Source of the DNA: Microbacterium hydrocarbonoxydans
GTDB lineage: Bacteria; Actinomycetota; Actinomycetes; Actinomycetales; Microbacteriaceae
Length of the DNA: 64,000 nt
Assembly: GCF_023715885.1 (NCBI RefSeq)
Contig: NZ_JAMBOY010000002.1
Span: 248,001 to 312,000, forward strand
Reading direction: 5' to 3'
Part shown: positions 9,208 through 18,247 of the stretch, one piece after another
Layout of the letters: every line of letters begins with the position of its first letter
How positions within the stretch are numbered: the first letter of the stretch is position 1
Notes under the pieces: generated by a model
Seen by the model: the letters and a program-made list of their open reading frames with translations, nothing else
Database searches by the model: none
What the model was told of the DNA's origin: nothing
Translations under genes and position numbers: made by a program

Positions 9208-9228
9208 CGCTCTTCGCCCCCCGGTCCG

Positions 9229-9246
9229 GACGAGCGTGCGCTCGTC
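9229..9246. promoter_or_regulatory. Perfect dyad at the start of the LuxR gene transcript
   Basis: GACGAGCG-TG-CGCTCGTC, two perfect 8-base arms, 22 bases before the GTG start and just downstream of the promoter predicted at 9253-9280. It overlaps the predicted first 18 transcribed bases, a position expected for a repressor operator; it could also fold as an RNA hairpin. Confidence 0.45.
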
Positions 9247-9252
9247 AAGCCG

Positions 9253-9280
9253 ACGGTAGCAACCGGTTTTCCGGTCTCAA
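9253..9280 (-). promoter_or_regulatory. Candidate promoter of the LuxR gene
   Basis: Minus strand: -35 TTGAGA at 9275-9280, 16-base spacer, -10 TACCGT at 9253-9258. The spacer contains ACCGG-AAAA-CCGGT, a small symmetric element. TSS expected near 9246. Confidence 0.5.
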
Positions 9281-9296
9281 GCGAGATGCTGATACA

Positions 9297-9728
9297 TCAC
9301 GAACGCGTGTCGTCGTCCTCACGCACGTAGGGGTCTGCATCGCCCGCGTGCGATGCAGACGACGCGAGCTTGGCGACCTCCGCGTCCCGCTCCTGAGCCT
9401 CACGGAGGAGGGCGGAGATGTGGTCGGCGCTCTCCGGCAGGGCGTCCGGGATGAACTCGAGGGTCGGCACCAACCGGGTGCTGAGCTGTCGACCGACCTC
9501 GCTGCGCAGCATCCCGGTCGCCGAGGTGAGGGCCGCGCCGCTCGCGACGCGCTCCTCTTCCGTCCCGAGCACCGTGTAGAACACCGATGCGTGCTGCAGG
9601 TCGCCGCTCACACGCACGTCGGTGATCGTCACGAAGCCGAGACGCGGGTCACGCAGCCCCTTCTCCAGACGCTCGGCGAGGATGACGCGGATGCGATCCG
9701 CGAGTCGGGCCTGTCGTTCACCAGCCAT
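9297..9728 (-). CDS. rbfA: 30S ribosome-binding factor A
   Basis: Helps mature the 5' end of 16S rRNA and 30S subunits. 143 aa; ATG at 9728 with AGGAGGAGAAGGA upstream. Begins AGERQARLADRIRVILAERLEKGLRDPRLGFVTIT, the KH-like RbfA core with the DPRLGFVTIT signature, followed by LQHASVFYTVLG and an acidic tail (SHAGDADPYVREDDDTRS). Lies 97 bases after infB, as in most bacteria, but the gap holds a repeat-like element. Confidence 0.93.
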   Translation of the reverse strand: MAGERQARLADRIRVILAERLEKGLRDPRLGFVTITDVRVSGDLQHASVFYTVLGTEEERVASGAALTSATGMLRSEVGRQLSTRLVPTLEFIPDALPESADHISALLREAQERDAEVAKLASSASHAGDADPYVREDDDTRS

Positions 9729-9752
9729 GTGATCCTTCTCCTCCTGGGAAGT

Positions 9753-9812
9753 CTTCGGGCGCCCTTCGTCTCGCTCCGCTCGCTCAGGAGCCGGCATGAA
9801 GGACGCCCGAAG
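9753..9812. repeat. REP-like palindromic element between infB and rbfA
   Basis: Arms of 15 bases at 9753-9767 (CTTCGGGCGCCCTTC) and 9798-9812 with one mismatch, around 30 bases that contain CTCGCTCCGCTCGCTCAGGAG, itself partly symmetric. On the minus strand the core reads GAGCGGAGCGAGACGAAG, the kind of sequence found repeatedly between genes in high-GC actinobacteria. It may be a repetitive palindrome or an mRNA hairpin that separates infB from rbfA expression. Confidence 0.45.
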
Positions 9813-9825
9813 ATATCGAGCCCGA

Positions 9826-12561
9826 TCAGCCGCGAGGCTTCTCGACCATCTCGGTGGTCTCGATCTCGTCGCCGATCTGGATGTCGTTGTACTTGCCGAG
9901 GCCGATACCGGCCTCATAGTCCGTACGCACCTCGGTGACATCGTCCTTGAAACGACGCAGCGACTCGATGGCGAGACCATCGGCGATGACGACGCCGTCG
10001 CGGATGACGCGGGCCTTGGCGTTGCGCGTGATCGTTCCCGAACGCACGATGACACCGGCGATGTTGCCGAACTTCGAGGAGCGGAACACCTCGCGGATCT
10101 CGGCGACGCCCGACTGGACCTCTTCGTACTCCGGCTTGAGCATGCCCTTGAGCGAGCTCTCGATCTCATCGATCGCGTTGTAGATCACCGAGTAGAAGCG
10201 GATGTCCACGCCCTCGCGCTGAGCGCGCTCACGCGCCTTGGTGTCGGGGCGGACGTTGAAGCCCACGATGATCGCGTTGTCGATCGTCGCGAGGTTCACG
10301 TCAGACTCGGTGATCGCGCCGACGCCGCGGTGGATGATCCGCAGCTGCACGGAGTCGTCGACCTCGATCTTGAGGAGCGACTCCTCCAGCGCCTCGACGG
10401 CACCGGACACGTCGCCCTTGATGATGAGGTTGAGCGACTCGACCTTGCCCTCTTCCAGTGCGCGGGTGAAGTCCTCGAGCGAGATGCGCTTGCGGGCCTT
10501 GGCCAGCTGGGCGTTGCGCTCGACCGCCTCTCGCTTCTCAGCGATCTGGCGGGCTGTGCGGTCCTCCTCGGTGACGATGAAGACGTCACCGGCGCGGGGC
10601 ACGGAGTTCAGACCCTGCACCTGCACCGGGCGCGACGGGTAGGCCTCGAGGACCTGCTCGCCGTTCTCGTCGGCCATCGCCCGCACGCGTCCGTACGCGG
10701 TACCCGCGACGATCGCGTCGCCGACCCGGAGCGTTCCGGACTGGATCAGCACGGTCGCGACCGAACCGCGGCCCTTGTCGAGCTTCGCCTCGATGGCGAC
10801 ACCGCGAGCGGCCTTGTTCGGGTTGGCGGTCAGGTCGAGACCGGCGTCCGCCGTGAGCAGCACGGCGTCCAGGAGCTCCTGGATGCCGGTGCCCGCACGA
10901 GCCGAGACGTCGACGAACATGACGTCGCCGCCGTACTCCTCGGCGACGAGGCCGTACTCGGTGAGCTGCTGGCGCACCTTGGCCGGGTTGGCCTCGGGCT
11001 TGTCGATCTTGTTCACCGCGACCACGATCGGCACGTTCGCCGCCTGGGCGTGGTTCAGCGCCTCCACCGTCTGCGGCATGATGCCGTCGTCAGCGGCGAC
11101 CACGAGGATCGCGAGGTCGGTGACCTGCGCACCACGGGCACGCATGGCGGTGAACGCCTCGTGACCCGGGGTGTCGATGAAGGTGATCGCACGCTCGATG
11201 CCCTCGTGCTCGGTCCACACCTGGTAGGCGCCGATGTGCTGGGTGATGCCGCCGGCCTCGCCCTCGATGACGTTGGTCTGACGGATGGCATCGAGCAGTC
11301 GGGTCTTACCGTGGTCGACGTGACCCATGACGGTGACGACCGGGGGACGGATCTCGAGGTCGTCTTCGCTCTCCGCCTCCAGCTCGGCCTCGAGGTCGAG
11401 ACCGAAGCCCTCGAGGAGCTCCTTGTCCTCATCCTCGGGCGAGACCATCTGGATCTTGTAGCCGAGCTCCTCGCCGAGCACCTCGAACGTCGCCTCGTCC
11501 AGCGACTCGGTGGCCGTGGCCATCTCGCCGAGGTTGAAGAGGATCGTCACGAGCGTGCCGGGCTGGACCGTGTAGCCGGTCAGCGTCTCGATCTTGTCGG
11601 CGAAGTCCGCGATCGACGCGCCGCGGCGCATGCGGATGGTCTCCCCGTTACCGCGGGTGACGTTGACGCCACCGACGACGGGAGCGCTCCGCATCTCGAA
11701 TTCCTGCCGCTTCGCCCGCCGCGACTTGCGCTGCTTGCTCTTGCCGCCGCCCTTGCCGAAGGCGCCGGCGGTACCACCGCCGGGGCCACGGCCGCGACCG
11801 CCACCACCGGGACGACCGGCGAAGCCGCCGCCACCGGGACGTGCGCCGGGGCCACCGGGGCCGCCTGCGCCGCCCGGACGACCGGGACCGCCCGGACGCT
11901 GCTGGAACGGAGCGCCGGGACGACCGCCCTGACCGCCGCGGGGTGCGCCGGGACGCGGCGAACCGGGACGCGGGGCACCGGGGCGGGGTGCGCCGGGGCG
12001 CGGGGCCTGCGGGCGCGGGATGTTTCCGGGCGTGGGGCGCTGGCCCATACCCTGCGCCGAGGCGAAGGGGTTGTTGCCCGGACGGGGGCCGGCGGGACGC
12101 TGGCCCATGCCCTGCGCGGACGAGAACGGGTTGTTGCCGGGGCGGGGCGCGCCGGGCTTGGGCGCGCCGTCGGACGGCTTCGGCGCGGCGGGGCCCGGCT
12201 TGGCAGCCGGTGCAGGGGCCGGGGTCGCCGCAGGAGCCTCAGCCGGCGCGGCCGGTGCAGCGGCGACCGGGGCTTCGGGGGCCGGAGCCGGCTTGGGGCC
12301 GGGCTTCGGACCGGGGGTCGGTGCGGCGGACTTCGCCGCAGCCGGCTTCGCCGCGGGCTTGGCTGCGGGTGCCGCCTCGGCCGAGGGCTTCAGAGAGGGG
12401 TCGGCCTCGATCGCGGCGCGCAGCTTGCGCGCCACCGGCGGTTCGATGGTCGAAGAGGGGCTCTTGACGAACTCCCCGAGTTCCTTGAGCTTCGCAAGTG
12501 CGACCTTGCTGTCGACGCCGAATTCAGCGGCGATCTCATGTACGCGTGGTTTACCAGCCAC
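9826..12561 (-). CDS. infB: Translation initiation factor IF-2
   Basis: GTPase that places initiator tRNA on the 30S subunit. 911 aa, ATG at 12561. The N-terminal third begins [15 protein letters not shown] (IF2N domain) and becomes a long Ala/Pro then Gly/Pro/Arg-rich linker with repeated RPGxPRPG units up to about residue 285, ending in a basic [18 protein letters not shown] stretch. The G domain starts near residue 410: GHVDHGKT (G1), DTPGHE (G3), NKID (G4). Domains II-IV follow, with the C-terminal fMet-tRNA binding domain. The linker DNA (about 11750-12400) is low-complexity GC-rich sequence. Confidence 0.97.
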   Translation of the reverse strand: MAGKPRVHEIAAEFGVDSKVALAKLKELGEFVKSPSSTIEPPVARKLRAAIEADPSLKPSAEAAPAAKPAAKPAAAKSAAPTPGPKPGPKPAPAPEAPVAAAPAAPAEAPAATPAPAPAAKPGPAAPKPSDGAPKPGAPRPGNNPFSSAQGMGQRPAGPRPGNNPFASAQGMGQRPTPGNIPRPQAPRPGAPRPGAPRPGSPRPGAPRGGQGGRPGAPFQQRPGGPGRPGGAGGPGGPGARPGGGGFAGRPGGGGRGRGPGGGTAGAFGKGGGKSKQRKSRRAKRQEFEMRSAPVVGGVNVTRGNGETIRMRRGASIADFADKIETLTGYTVQPGTLVTILFNLGEMATATESLDEATFEVLGEELGYKIQMVSPEDEDKELLEGFGLDLEAELEAESEDDLEIRPPVVTVMGHVDHGKTRLLDAIRQTNVIEGEAGGITQHIGAYQVWTEHEGIERAITFIDTPGHEAFTAMRARGAQVTDLAILVVAADDGIMPQTVEALNHAQAANVPIVVAVNKIDKPEANPAKVRQQLTEYGLVAEEYGGDVMFVDVSARAGTGIQELLDAVLLTADAGLDLTANPNKAARGVAIEAKLDKGRGSVATVLIQSGTLRVGDAIVAGTAYGRVRAMADENGEQVLEAYPSRPVQVQGLNSVPRAGDVFIVTEEDRTARQIAEKREAVERNAQLAKARKRISLEDFTRALEEGKVESLNLIIKGDVSGAVEALEESLLKIEVDDSVQLRIIHRGVGAITESDVNLATIDNAIIVGFNVRPDTKARERAQREGVDIRFYSVIYNAIDEIESSLKGMLKPEYEEVQSGVAEIREVFRSSKFGNIAGVIVRSGTITRNAKARVIRDGVVIADGLAIESLRRFKDDVTEVRTDYEAGIGLGKYNDIQIGDEIETTEMVEKPRG

Positions 12562-12621
12562 AATTCTCCTGTCTGGGGTCGGTCTGCCCAGACAGGGCAG
12601 ACCACTAGTCGCGGACGGGTC

Positions 12622-12897
12622 TCATTTCGAGCCGTTCACTTTGTTTCCATAGCTGTTCAGCCTTTGTTTCTCGATGGTCTGCGTGTCCAGGTGGCCGGAC
12701 ACGCGCAGTGCTCGTCCGAAAGCACGTCGCCGGAGTGCGGCATCCATGCATTCCTGCGTCGGATGCACCCACGCGCCTCGCCCCGGCAGCACAGCACGCT
12801 CATCGATGACGAGGGTGTCGTTCTGGGACACCACCCTGAGAAGGGCGGAGCGGGGAGCACGCGTGCGGCAACCGACGCACGTTCGTACGGCTTCCAT
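12622..12897 (-). CDS. ylxR: YlxR/RnpM RNA-binding protein (DUF448)
   Basis: 91 aa. Has the family signature RTCVGCRTRAPRSALLRVV near the N-terminus and GRGAWVHPTQECMDAALRRRAFGRALR in the middle. Members sit between nusA and infB in many bacteria and bind RNA; RnpM binds RNase P RNA in Bacillus (family knowledge). Start at 12897; 60 bases separate it from infB and from nusA. Confidence 0.9.
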   Translation of the reverse strand: MEAVRTCVGCRTRAPRSALLRVVSQNDTLVIDERAVLPGRGAWVHPTQECMDAALRRRAFGRALRVSGHLDTQTIEKQRLNSYGNKVNGSK

Positions 12898-12957
12898 CTT
12901 ACACCTGTGTTCCCGCCCTGATCGCGCCGAGGGCGCGAGTCGGGCGTGCAGCCGGGG

Positions 12958-13941
12958 TCAATCCAGGACGCTGTCCGGCTGGATGTCGATCTTCGCGCCG
13001 GTAAGCTTGGCGGCGAGTCGGGCGTTCTGCCCCTCCTTGCCGATCGCGAGCGACAGCTGGTAGTCGGGGACGAGCGCGCGGACGGCCTTCGTGCCCGCGT
13101 CGAGGATGAACGAGCTCGTCACCTTGGCCGGCGACAGCGCGTTCGCGACGAAGGCTGCGAGCTCGGGGCTGTAGTCGACGATGTCGATCTTCTCCCCCGC
13201 CAGCTCCTCGGTGACGGCGCGGACGCGGCGTCCCAGCTCGCCGATGCAGGCGCCCTTCGCGTTGATGGACGGGTCGTTCGCCTTGACGGCGATCTTCGTG
13301 CGGTGGCCGGCCTCGCGGGCGAGCGAGACGATCTCGACGAGTCCTGCGGCGATCTCGGGCACCTCGAGCGCGAAGAGCTTGCGGACGAGACCCGGGTGGG
13401 TGCGCGAGACCGTGATCTGCGGGCCCTTGAGGCCCTTCGCGACGCTCGTGACGTACACGCGCAGACGCGAACCGTGGGCGTACTCCTCGCCGGGCACCTG
13501 CTCCTCGGGCGGGAGGATGGCCTCGACCGAGCCGAGGTCGACGTGGATCATGCGGGGATTCGGTCCCTGCTGGATCACACCGGCGACGATGTCGCCCTCC
13601 TTGCCGCGGAACTCACCGAGGACGGCGTCGTCGGCGATGTCGCGGAGGCGCTGGCTGATGACCTGCTTGGCGGCGAAGGCGGCGATGCGTCCGAAGTCGT
13701 CCGGCGTGGTCTCCTCCTCGCCGATGACCGCACCCTCGTCGTCTTTGACGACCTGCAGCACGGCGACGTGGCCCGTGCGACGGTCGAGTTCGACCCGCAC
13801 GCCCTCGGGCGTCGCCCCGTCAGCGGAGACATGCTTGGCGTAGGCGGTCAGGATGGCCTGCTCGATGATCGCGACGAGTTCGTCGAAGGGGATCGCCTTC
13901 TCCTTCTCGATCCCACGCAGCAGGCTCAGTTCGATATCCAT
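12958..13941 (-). CDS. nusA: Transcription termination/antitermination factor NusA
   Basis: Binds RNA polymerase and nascent RNA. 327 aa. Domains in order: NusA N-terminal domain 1-105 (MDIELSLLRGIEKEKAIPFDELV), S1 around 110-180, then two KH domains with GACIGELGRRVRAVTEEL and LAIGKEGQNARLAAKLTGAKI. It lacks the C-terminal acidic repeats of E. coli NusA, normal for actinobacteria. ATG at 13941 with AGGGAG seven bases before. rimP, which usually precedes nusA, is not here; the upstream gene is divergent. Confidence 0.96.
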   Translation of the reverse strand: MDIELSLLRGIEKEKAIPFDELVAIIEQAILTAYAKHVSADGATPEGVRVELDRRTGHVAVLQVVKDDEGAVIGEEETTPDDFGRIAAFAAKQVISQRLRDIADDAVLGEFRGKEGDIVAGVIQQGPNPRMIHVDLGSVEAILPPEEQVPGEEYAHGSRLRVYVTSVAKGLKGPQITVSRTHPGLVRKLFALEVPEIAAGLVEIVSLAREAGHRTKIAVKANDPSINAKGACIGELGRRVRAVTEELAGEKIDIVDYSPELAAFVANALSPAKVTSSFILDAGTKAVRALVPDYQLSLAIGKEGQNARLAAKLTGAKIDIQPDSVLD

Positions 13942-13996
13942 GACGGCTCCCTATTCAGCTCTCGTCGCGCCGGTTCGCACGCGCGACATCCGTACC

Positions 13997-14002
13997 ACGA
14001 TA
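13997..14002 (-). promoter_or_regulatory. Candidate -10 box of the nusA operon
   Basis: TATCGT on the minus strand, predicted TSS near 13990 and a leader of about 49 bases. In a 130-base divergent gap shared with the amine oxidase gene. Confidence 0.4.
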
Positions 14003-14071
14003 CCCTGACCCCACCACCCCGTGCCACGGCGGCGACCGCGCCGGCGTGGTGCACGATGCGCAGGAGGATCA

Positions 14072-15427
14072 GTGAGCACGTACGACACCATCGTGATCGG
14101 GGCCGGGATGTCCGGCGTGACGACGGCGCGGATGCTGACCGACGACGGCCGCCGCGTGCTGGTGCTCGAGGCTCGGGACCGCATCGGCGGACGGATGCAC
14201 ACGGACCGCTCCGCGGGCTTCCCCGTCGATCTGGGCGCCTCCTGGATCCACGGCATCGACGACTCGCCTCTCTGGGACCTCGTCCAGGCCCTCGACATCC
14301 CCACCGTCGAGTGCACCGTGGGGAGCTTTCAGGTCGGCGGGCGGCCGATCGAGAACTTCACCGATGACGGCGCGCCGATGGATGACGCGGCTACCGCGCA
14401 GTGGATCTCCGACGTCGAGCAGGCCGACCGACTTCTCGTCCAGGAGATCGCCGCCTCGTCGTCGGGCGACACCTATCTCGACGTCACGGAGCGGGCGCTG
14501 GATCGCTCCGGCTTCACCCCGCAGCGCATCGACGAGGTGCGGGAGTTCTTCCGTCACCGGGTCGAGGAGCAGTGCGGCGCGTGGATCGGCGACCTCGACG
14601 CGCACGGTCTCGACGAGGACGGGATCGACGGCGACGAGGTCATCTTCCCCCGTGGGTACGACGAACTGCCCCGCCGCATCGCAGCCGGGCTCGACGTGCG
14701 GCTCGACACCGCGGTGACACGCGTCTCCCGCACGCCCGACGGAGCCGTCGTGGCGACCGCGCACGGCGAAGAATACGAAGCGCACTCGGTGGTCGTGACC
14801 GTGCCCCTCGGAGTCCTCAAGGCGGGCACGATCGAGTTCGTCCCCGCCCTGCCCGAGGAGATCGCCGGACCGATCGACCGCCTCGGAATGGGCGTCTTCA
14901 ACAAGATCTTCCTGCAGTTCCCCGGGAGGTTCTGGGGCGAGGACAGCTACGTGCTGCGCGCCCTCGGCGAGGCCGGGGAGCACTGGCACTCCTGGTACGA
15001 CGTCTCGGCGATCAGCGGCATCCCCACGCTCCTCACCTTCGCGGCCGGGCCGCTCGGCAGGCGGATGCAGGACCTCTCCGACGACGAGATCGTGGCCGAC
15101 GCCCTCGGCGCACTGCGACGCCTGTACCCGGATGCCGCGGAGCCGACCGCGCAGTGGATCACCCGGTGGGGGCAGAATCCCTTCTCCGTGGGGTCGTACT
15201 CGCACCTCGCGGTCGGATCGTCGCACCACGACCACGACGAGCTCGCGGGCCCCGCGGACGGTGTGCTGCACTTCGCCGGTGAGGCGACCTGGGGCGAGGA
15301 GCCGGCGACCGTCGGCGCGGCGTTCTACTCCGGGCACCGGGCGGCCGAGCGGGTCCTCGGGGCAGCGGTCGACCTCGCCGCCTTCGCGGAGCGGATCAGG
15401 GCTCGGGAGCGGTCGACAGCGAGTTGA
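14072..15427 (+). CDS. Flavin-containing monoamine oxidase family protein
   Basis: FAD-dependent oxidation of an amine, substrate unknown. 451 aa from a GTG at 14072 preceded by AGGAGGATCA. FAD dinucleotide fold at the N-terminus: TIVIGAGMSGVTTARMLTDDGRRVLVLEARDRIGGRM; the substrate-domain motif DLGASWIHG follows. C-terminal FAD contact LHFAGEATWGEEPATVGAAFYSGHRAAERVL. Length fits MAO/polyamine oxidase/amino-acid oxidase relatives; no signal peptide. It is the only plus-strand gene between nusA and proS, and its last 32 bases overlap the end of the convergent LOG-like gene. Confidence 0.88.
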   Translation: MSTYDTIVIGAGMSGVTTARMLTDDGRRVLVLEARDRIGGRMHTDRSAGFPVDLGASWIHGIDDSPLWDLVQALDIPTVECTVGSFQVGGRPIENFTDDGAPMDDAATAQWISDVEQADRLLVQEIAASSSGDTYLDVTERALDRSGFTPQRIDEVREFFRHRVEEQCGAWIGDLDAHGLDEDGIDGDEVIFPRGYDELPRRIAAGLDVRLDTAVTRVSRTPDGAVVATAHGEEYEAHSVVVTVPLGVLKAGTIEFVPALPEEIAGPIDRLGMGVFNKIFLQFPGRFWGEDSYVLRALGEAGEHWHSWYDVSAISGIPTLLTFAAGPLGRRMQDLSDDEIVADALGALRRLYPDAAEPTAQWITRWGQNPFSVGSYSHLAVGSSHHDHDELAGPADGVLHFAGEATWGEEPATVGAAFYSGHRAAERVLGAAVDLAAFAERIRARERSTAS

Positions 15428-16436
15428 TCGCCCCGATCAGGCGGAACAGGTTGCCGACCTGACGCTGATCGAGGTGCAGAGCGAGACGCGGCAGCTGCAG
15501 CACGTCGTCGTCGGCCACCTCCGGTGAGCGTGGCGATGTCCGCTCGATGCGCCCGCGTGACAGCATCCCGCCGAAGCGATCGTTGAGGTCGTCGATCTCG
15601 GCATCCGTCGGCTCAGCGCGCAACCGGAGAACGAGAGTGTCGCCGATCCACCGCAGCGAGTCGTAGTTGCGCCAGAATCCCGCGATCTCGGCGACGGCGG
15701 CATCGACGGAGTCGGTGACGACGACGCGGTCGAAGTCGCCCTGGGAGATGACGCCGGTCGGCTCGAGAGTCTCGTCGATGAAGCGGCGCAGGCCGTCCCA
15801 GAACGTGCCGCCCTTCTCGTCGAGCAGCACGATCGGGGTCGGCTCCGCCTTCCCGGTCTGCTGCAGGGTCAGGAGCTCGAACATCTCGTCCAGCGTGCCG
15901 AAACCCCCTGGCAGGCAGATGAACCCGCTGGACTCCTTGATGAGCATGAGCTTGCGCGTGAAGAAGTACTTCATCGCCACGACGTGGTCGCTCCCCGCCA
16001 CGAGGATGTTCGCCTTCTCCTCGAAGGGCAGCCGGATCGACACCCCGAGCGACAGCGCCGGACCCGCGCCCTCCGCCGCCGCCTGCATGATCCCCGGGCC
16101 GGCTCCCGTGACGACCATCCATCCGTCTTCGGCGAGCGCCGCCGCGACATCCCGGGCCTGCACGTACAGCGGGTCGTCGTGTCGTGTTCGTGCCGAGCCG
16201 AACACCGTGACCTTGGGCACCCCGCGGAACGGGGCGAACAGACGGAACGCGTCACGCATCTCCGCGAGCGCGGCGGACGCGATCTTGAGGTCGAGTCGCT
16301 CGGTGTCGTCCTCACCCAGCTGGATCGCCGTGCGCATCATCCGCATGACGAGTCGACGATCGGTGAGAACCCCCGCCTCGTCGAGCACCGAGTTGATCTC
16401 GGCGCTCAGCGCGTCCGGCAGTCGGTCGTCGGTCAT
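15396..16436 (-). CDS. LOG-family (TIGR00730-type) nucleotide-binding protein
   Basis: 346 aa. Central Rossmann domain with the LOG signature PGGFGTLDEMFELLTLQQTG near residue 190 and GAGPGIMQAAAEGA near 130. LOG proteins release cytokinin-type bases from nucleoside monophosphates; related proteins split AMP (family knowledge). This one is longer than the 190-residue LOG core, with about 80 extra N-terminal residues and a C-terminal extension, so its substrate is uncertain. ATG at 16436; no strong SD. It lies 11 bases after proS and is probably co-transcribed with it. The 3' end overlaps the amine oxidase gene by 32 bases. Confidence 0.85.
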   Translation of the reverse strand: MTDDRLPDALSAEINSVLDEAGVLTDRRLVMRMMRTAIQLGEDDTERLDLKIASAALAEMRDAFRLFAPFRGVPKVTVFGSARTRHDDPLYVQARDVAAALAEDGWMVVTGAGPGIMQAAAEGAGPALSLGVSIRLPFEEKANILVAGSDHVVAMKYFFTRKLMLIKESSGFICLPGGFGTLDEMFELLTLQQTGKAEPTPIVLLDEKGGTFWDGLRRFIDETLEPTGVISQGDFDRVVVTDSVDAAVAEIAGFWRNYDSLRWIGDTLVLRLRAEPTDAEIDDLNDRFGGMLSRGRIERTSPRSPEVADDDVLQLPRLALHLDQRQVGNLFRLIGAINSLSTAPEP

Positions 16437-16447
16437 GGCATCGACTC

Positions 16448-18205
16448 TCAGCGCGTCGTGAGGCTGTTCACCGCGTCGGCGATCGAGACCGTGTCGCGGT
16501 CGCCCGAGCGGCGGTCCCAGAGCTCGACCTGGCCGTCGGCGGCGCCGCGTCCGACGATCACGATCTTCGGGACGCCGACGAGCTCGGCATCGCCGAACTT
16601 CACGCCGGGTGACACCTTGGGGCGATCGTCGTAGAGGACGTCGAGCCCCGCGGACTCGAGCTGGGCCGAGATGTCGGCGGCGACGTCGAACGCGACCTGG
16701 TCCCTGCCGGCGGCGACGACCTGCACGTCGAACGGGGCGACGGACGCCGGCCAGATGAGGCCCTTGTCGTCGTTGTTCAGCTCGGCGATGATCGCGAGGA
16801 TGCGGGTGACGCCGATGCCGTACGACCCCATGGTGACCGTGACGAGCTTGCCGTTCTCGTCGAGCACCTTGAGGCCCAGCGCCTCGGCGTACTTGCGACC
16901 GAGCTGGAAGACGTGACCGATCTCCATGCCCCGCGCGAGCTCGACGGGGCCCGAGCCGTCGGGCGCGGGGTCGCCCGCGCGCACGTTCGCGATCTCGATG
17001 ATGCCGTCGGCCTCGAAGTCGCGGCCGGCGACGACCGAGTGCGCGTGCTTCTGGTCGATGTTCGCGCCGGTGATCCAGCTCGTACCCTCGCTCACTCGCG
17101 GGTCGACGAGGTAGCGGATGCCGGTGGCTGACTCCTCGCCGAGCACGGCACCCGTCTCGGACCAAGGTCCGATGTACCCCTTGACGAGCAGCGGGTTGTT
17201 CTCGAAGTCGTCCGTCGTCGCCGTCTCCACCTCCGCGGGAGCGAAGGCCACCTCGGCGCGCTTCTCGTCGACCTCCCTGTCGCCGGGGATGCCGACGACG
17301 ACGAGTTCACGGGTGCCATCGAGGTGGGTGAGCGCGAGCACGACGTTCTTCAGCGTGTCGGCCGCGGTGTACTCGCCGTCGAGATGGGCGTTCGCGTGCG
17401 CCACCAGCGTCTCGATCGTCGGCGTGTCGGGCGAGTCGAAGACCACGGGAGCCGCGTCCGCGTCGAACGGGACGGGTGCGGGCACGGGGGTGGTGAACGC
17501 CTCGACGTTGGCGGCGTAGCCACCGGCACTGCGCACGAACGTGTCCTCGCCGACGGGGGTCGGGTGGAGGAACTCCTCGCTGCGGGAACCGCCCATGGCG
17601 CCGGCATCCGCCTGCACGATGGCGTACTCGAGACCGAGGCGCTGGAAGATGCGCTCGTATGCGTCGCGCTGGGCCTGGTAGCTGGCATCCAGTCCGGCAT
17701 CCGAGGAGTCGAAGGAGTAGGCGTCCTTCATCGTGAACTCGCGTCCGCGCAGCAGCCCGGCGCGGGGCCGGGCCTCGTCGCGGTACTTGTCCTGGATCTG
17801 GTAGATCGTGAGCGGCAGGTCCTTGTACGACGAGTAGAGGTCCTTCACCAGGAGGGTGAAGGCCTCCTCGTGCGTGGGTGCGAGCAGGTAGTCGCCGCCC
17901 TTGCGGTCCTGGAGGCGGAAGAGCAGGTCGCCGTACTCCTCCCAGCGACCGGTCGCCTCGTACGCCTCGCGCGGCATGAGCGCCGGGAAGTGGACCTCCT
18001 GCGCACCGGCAGCGGCCATCTCCTCGCGGACGACCTTCTCGATCCGCGCCTTCACACGGAGTCCGAGCGGCAGCCACGCGAAGATGCCCGCCGCCTGCGG
18101 GCGGATGTATCCCGCGCGGATCAGCAGTTTGTGGCTCGCGACCTCTGCGCCTGCAGGGTCTTCGCGGAGCGTACGGAGGAAGAAGTTGGAGAGACGAGTG
18201 ACCAC
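16448..18205 (-). CDS. proS: Prolyl-tRNA synthetase (bacterial type)
   Basis: Charges tRNA-Pro. 585 aa, class II. Motif 2 is in the region [17 protein letters not shown]; motif 3 near the C-terminal part of the catalytic domain ([12 protein letters not shown]). Between motifs 2 and 3, about residues 225-400, lies the YbaK-like insertion domain that edits Ala-tRNA-Pro, including [13 protein letters not shown]. The C-terminal anticodon domain ends [17 protein letters not shown] start at 18205 with TAGACT exactly 6 bases upstream, so probably leaderless. Confidence 0.96.
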   Translation of the reverse strand: MVTRLSNFFLRTLREDPAGAEVASHKLLIRAGYIRPQAAGIFAWLPLGLRVKARIEKVVREEMAAAGAQEVHFPALMPREAYEATGRWEEYGDLLFRLQDRKGGDYLLAPTHEEAFTLLVKDLYSSYKDLPLTIYQIQDKYRDEARPRAGLLRGREFTMKDAYSFDSSDAGLDASYQAQRDAYERIFQRLGLEYAIVQADAGAMGGSRSEEFLHPTPVGEDTFVRSAGGYAANVEAFTTPVPAPVPFDADAAPVVFDSPDTPTIETLVAHANAHLDGEYTAADTLKNVVLALTHLDGTRELVVVGIPGDREVDEKRAEVAFAPAEVETATTDDFENNPLLVKGYIGPWSETGAVLGEESATGIRYLVDPRVSEGTSWITGANIDQKHAHSVVAGRDFEADGIIEIANVRAGDPAPDGSGPVELARGMEIGHVFQLGRKYAEALGLKVLDENGKLVTVTMGSYGIGVTRILAIIAELNNDDKGLIWPASVAPFDVQVVAAGRDQVAFDVAADISAQLESAGLDVLYDDRPKVSPGVKFGDAELVGVPKIVIVGRGAADGQVELWDRRSGDRDTVSIADAVNSLTTR

Positions 18206-18211
18206 GGGCCA

Positions 18212-18217
18212 AGTCTA
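18212..18217 (-). promoter_or_regulatory. -10 box for leaderless proS
   Basis: TAGACT on the minus strand, 6 bases before the proS GTG. It lies in the 42-base gap after the PEP-mutase-like gene, so proS has its own promoter. Confidence 0.55.
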
Positions 18218-18247
18218 GTGACCGGCGGCCACTCGTCCTCCCCGGGG

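Noticed and set aside
9796..12921. 1041-codon ORF on the plus strand
   Set aside because: It lies opposite infB and partly ylxR and gives low-complexity protein; a GC shadow.
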